The translations under genes were made by a program, and so were the position numbers. The notes under the pieces are model-generated. The model saw nothing but the letters and a program-made list of their open reading frames with translations. It ran no database searches and was not told where the DNA came from. From contig NZ_CP107985.1 in assembly GCF_036108815.1 (NCBI RefSeq), positions 8,987,501 through 9,051,500 of the forward strand: DNA of 64,000 nt, in the 5' to 3' direction. This DNA is from Streptomyces sp. NBC_00353. GTDB lineage: Bacteria; Actinomycetota; Actinomycetes; Streptomycetales; Streptomycetaceae. Shown here piece after piece: positions 63,623-64,000 of the stretch (position 1 is the first letter of the stretch; every line of letters begins with the position of its first letter).

Positions 63623-64000
63623 TCAGAACTGTTCGACGAAGTACGGTTCGACCGTCATCCAGCCGTTGCCGGCCGCCCCGTTACGGCGACCCGAGTCACT
63701 CCGGGCGAGGGTGTACCAGGAGTCGACGTAGTCCGGGTCGTCGGTCCACCAGGAGGTGGGGATGGCTGCCAGGATCGCGTTCACCAGCGGAATGTACGCC
63801 CCCTGATCCGTGATGGTGAGCAGGGCCGTGGTGAGAGCCTGGGCGAGGGCCTGATAGTTCGTGTCGCCGTCGTCCTCCATCATCACGGCGTCGGCGAGGT
63901 TGTACTTGTAGTTCGACCAGTTGACCAGGATCTGGTTGGGGTAATAGACGACGCCGTCGTTGTTCAGATAGGGCATGTCCACCGTGTCCACGCGCGCCTT
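63623..64000 (-). CDS. Unrecognised protein, 5' end beyond the window
   Basis: The frame is open from the right edge to TGA at 63623-63625. The visible ~125 C-terminal residues are acidic and aromatic-rich (..NNDGVVYYPNQILVNWSNYKYN.. in part, ..WWTDDPDYVDSWYTLARSD.., ending ..EPYFVEQF) and look like a folded extracellular or lipoprotein domain. I do not recognise the family. Confidence 0.75.
   Translation of the reverse strand, partial: KARVDTVDMPYLNNDGVVYYPNQILVNWSNYKYNLADAVMMEDDGDTNYQALAQALTTALLTITDQGAYIPLVNAILAAIPTSWWTDDPDYVDSWYTLARSDSGRRNGAAGNGWMTVEPYFVEQF

Overview
The window is high-GC actinobacterial DNA and looks like a Streptomyces chromosome, probably accessory or arm territory. 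Supporting signs are strong third-position G/C, many GTG starts, twin-arginine and Sec-exported glycosidases, LacI-type regulators beside sugar genes, an MmyB-like regulator divergent from a short-chain dehydrogenase, and a sugar ABC importer without its own ATPase. About 50 protein genes are supported. I found no rRNA, tRNA, CRISPR array or complete insertion sequence. Several transposase scraps and decayed gene ends are scattered between intact genes.

Layout, 0-24 kb: ABC-F ATPase with a possible leader peptide; MmyB-like regulator and divergent SDR sharing a nested palindromic operator; a two-TM SLATT-like protein; a small secreted glycine-rich protein whose close paralogue lies inverted 12.6 kb away (18.8 kb) with the same promoter element and terminator; LacI regulator and secreted GH30 glycosidase; a two-gene signalling unit (cNMP-binding histidine kinase plus receiver-FAD oxidoreductase); class V aminotransferase; a small secreted transglycosylase; a 156-bp TIR-flanked repeat at a gene's 3' end; and an operon of secreted phosphoesterase, MFS transporter and beta-propeller protein.

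24-36 kb: truncated MOSC protein, secreted beta-sandwich protein, TPR protein, GH11 xylanase with a xylanase-type palindrome upstream, HAD phosphatase, DUF2871 membrane protein, AraC-GyrI regulator, a lamin-tail-domain secreted protein, and a decayed plus an intact copy of an AraC-VOC gene pair. An RclA-like flavoprotein and an SDR follow.

36-45 kb: an IS21 helper-ATPase relic, then a compact three-gene operon (unknown 466-aa protein, MoxR-type AAA+ ATPase, VWA protein with an HExxH motif). This is the best candidate here for an undescribed system. A VanJ-like membrane phosphatase, GNAT acetyltransferase, methyltransferase and TPR membrane protein follow.

45-64 kb: two adjacent Tat-exported GH78-type rhamnosidase-like enzymes; stress or redox enzymes (PPOX, DJ-1/Hsp31-like, metallo-beta-lactamase fold, AhpD-like); an IS5-type relic; a class A beta-lactamase-like serine hydrolase; and a carbohydrate regulon of LacI regulator, binding protein and two permeases, divergent from a glycogen-debranching-type glycosidase across two mirror-image operators. 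The window ends inside an unrecognised gene on the minus strand. The recurring theme is plant-polysaccharide and oligosaccharide use (xylan, rhamnose-containing glycans, glucans), with redox housekeeping and remnants of transposition.
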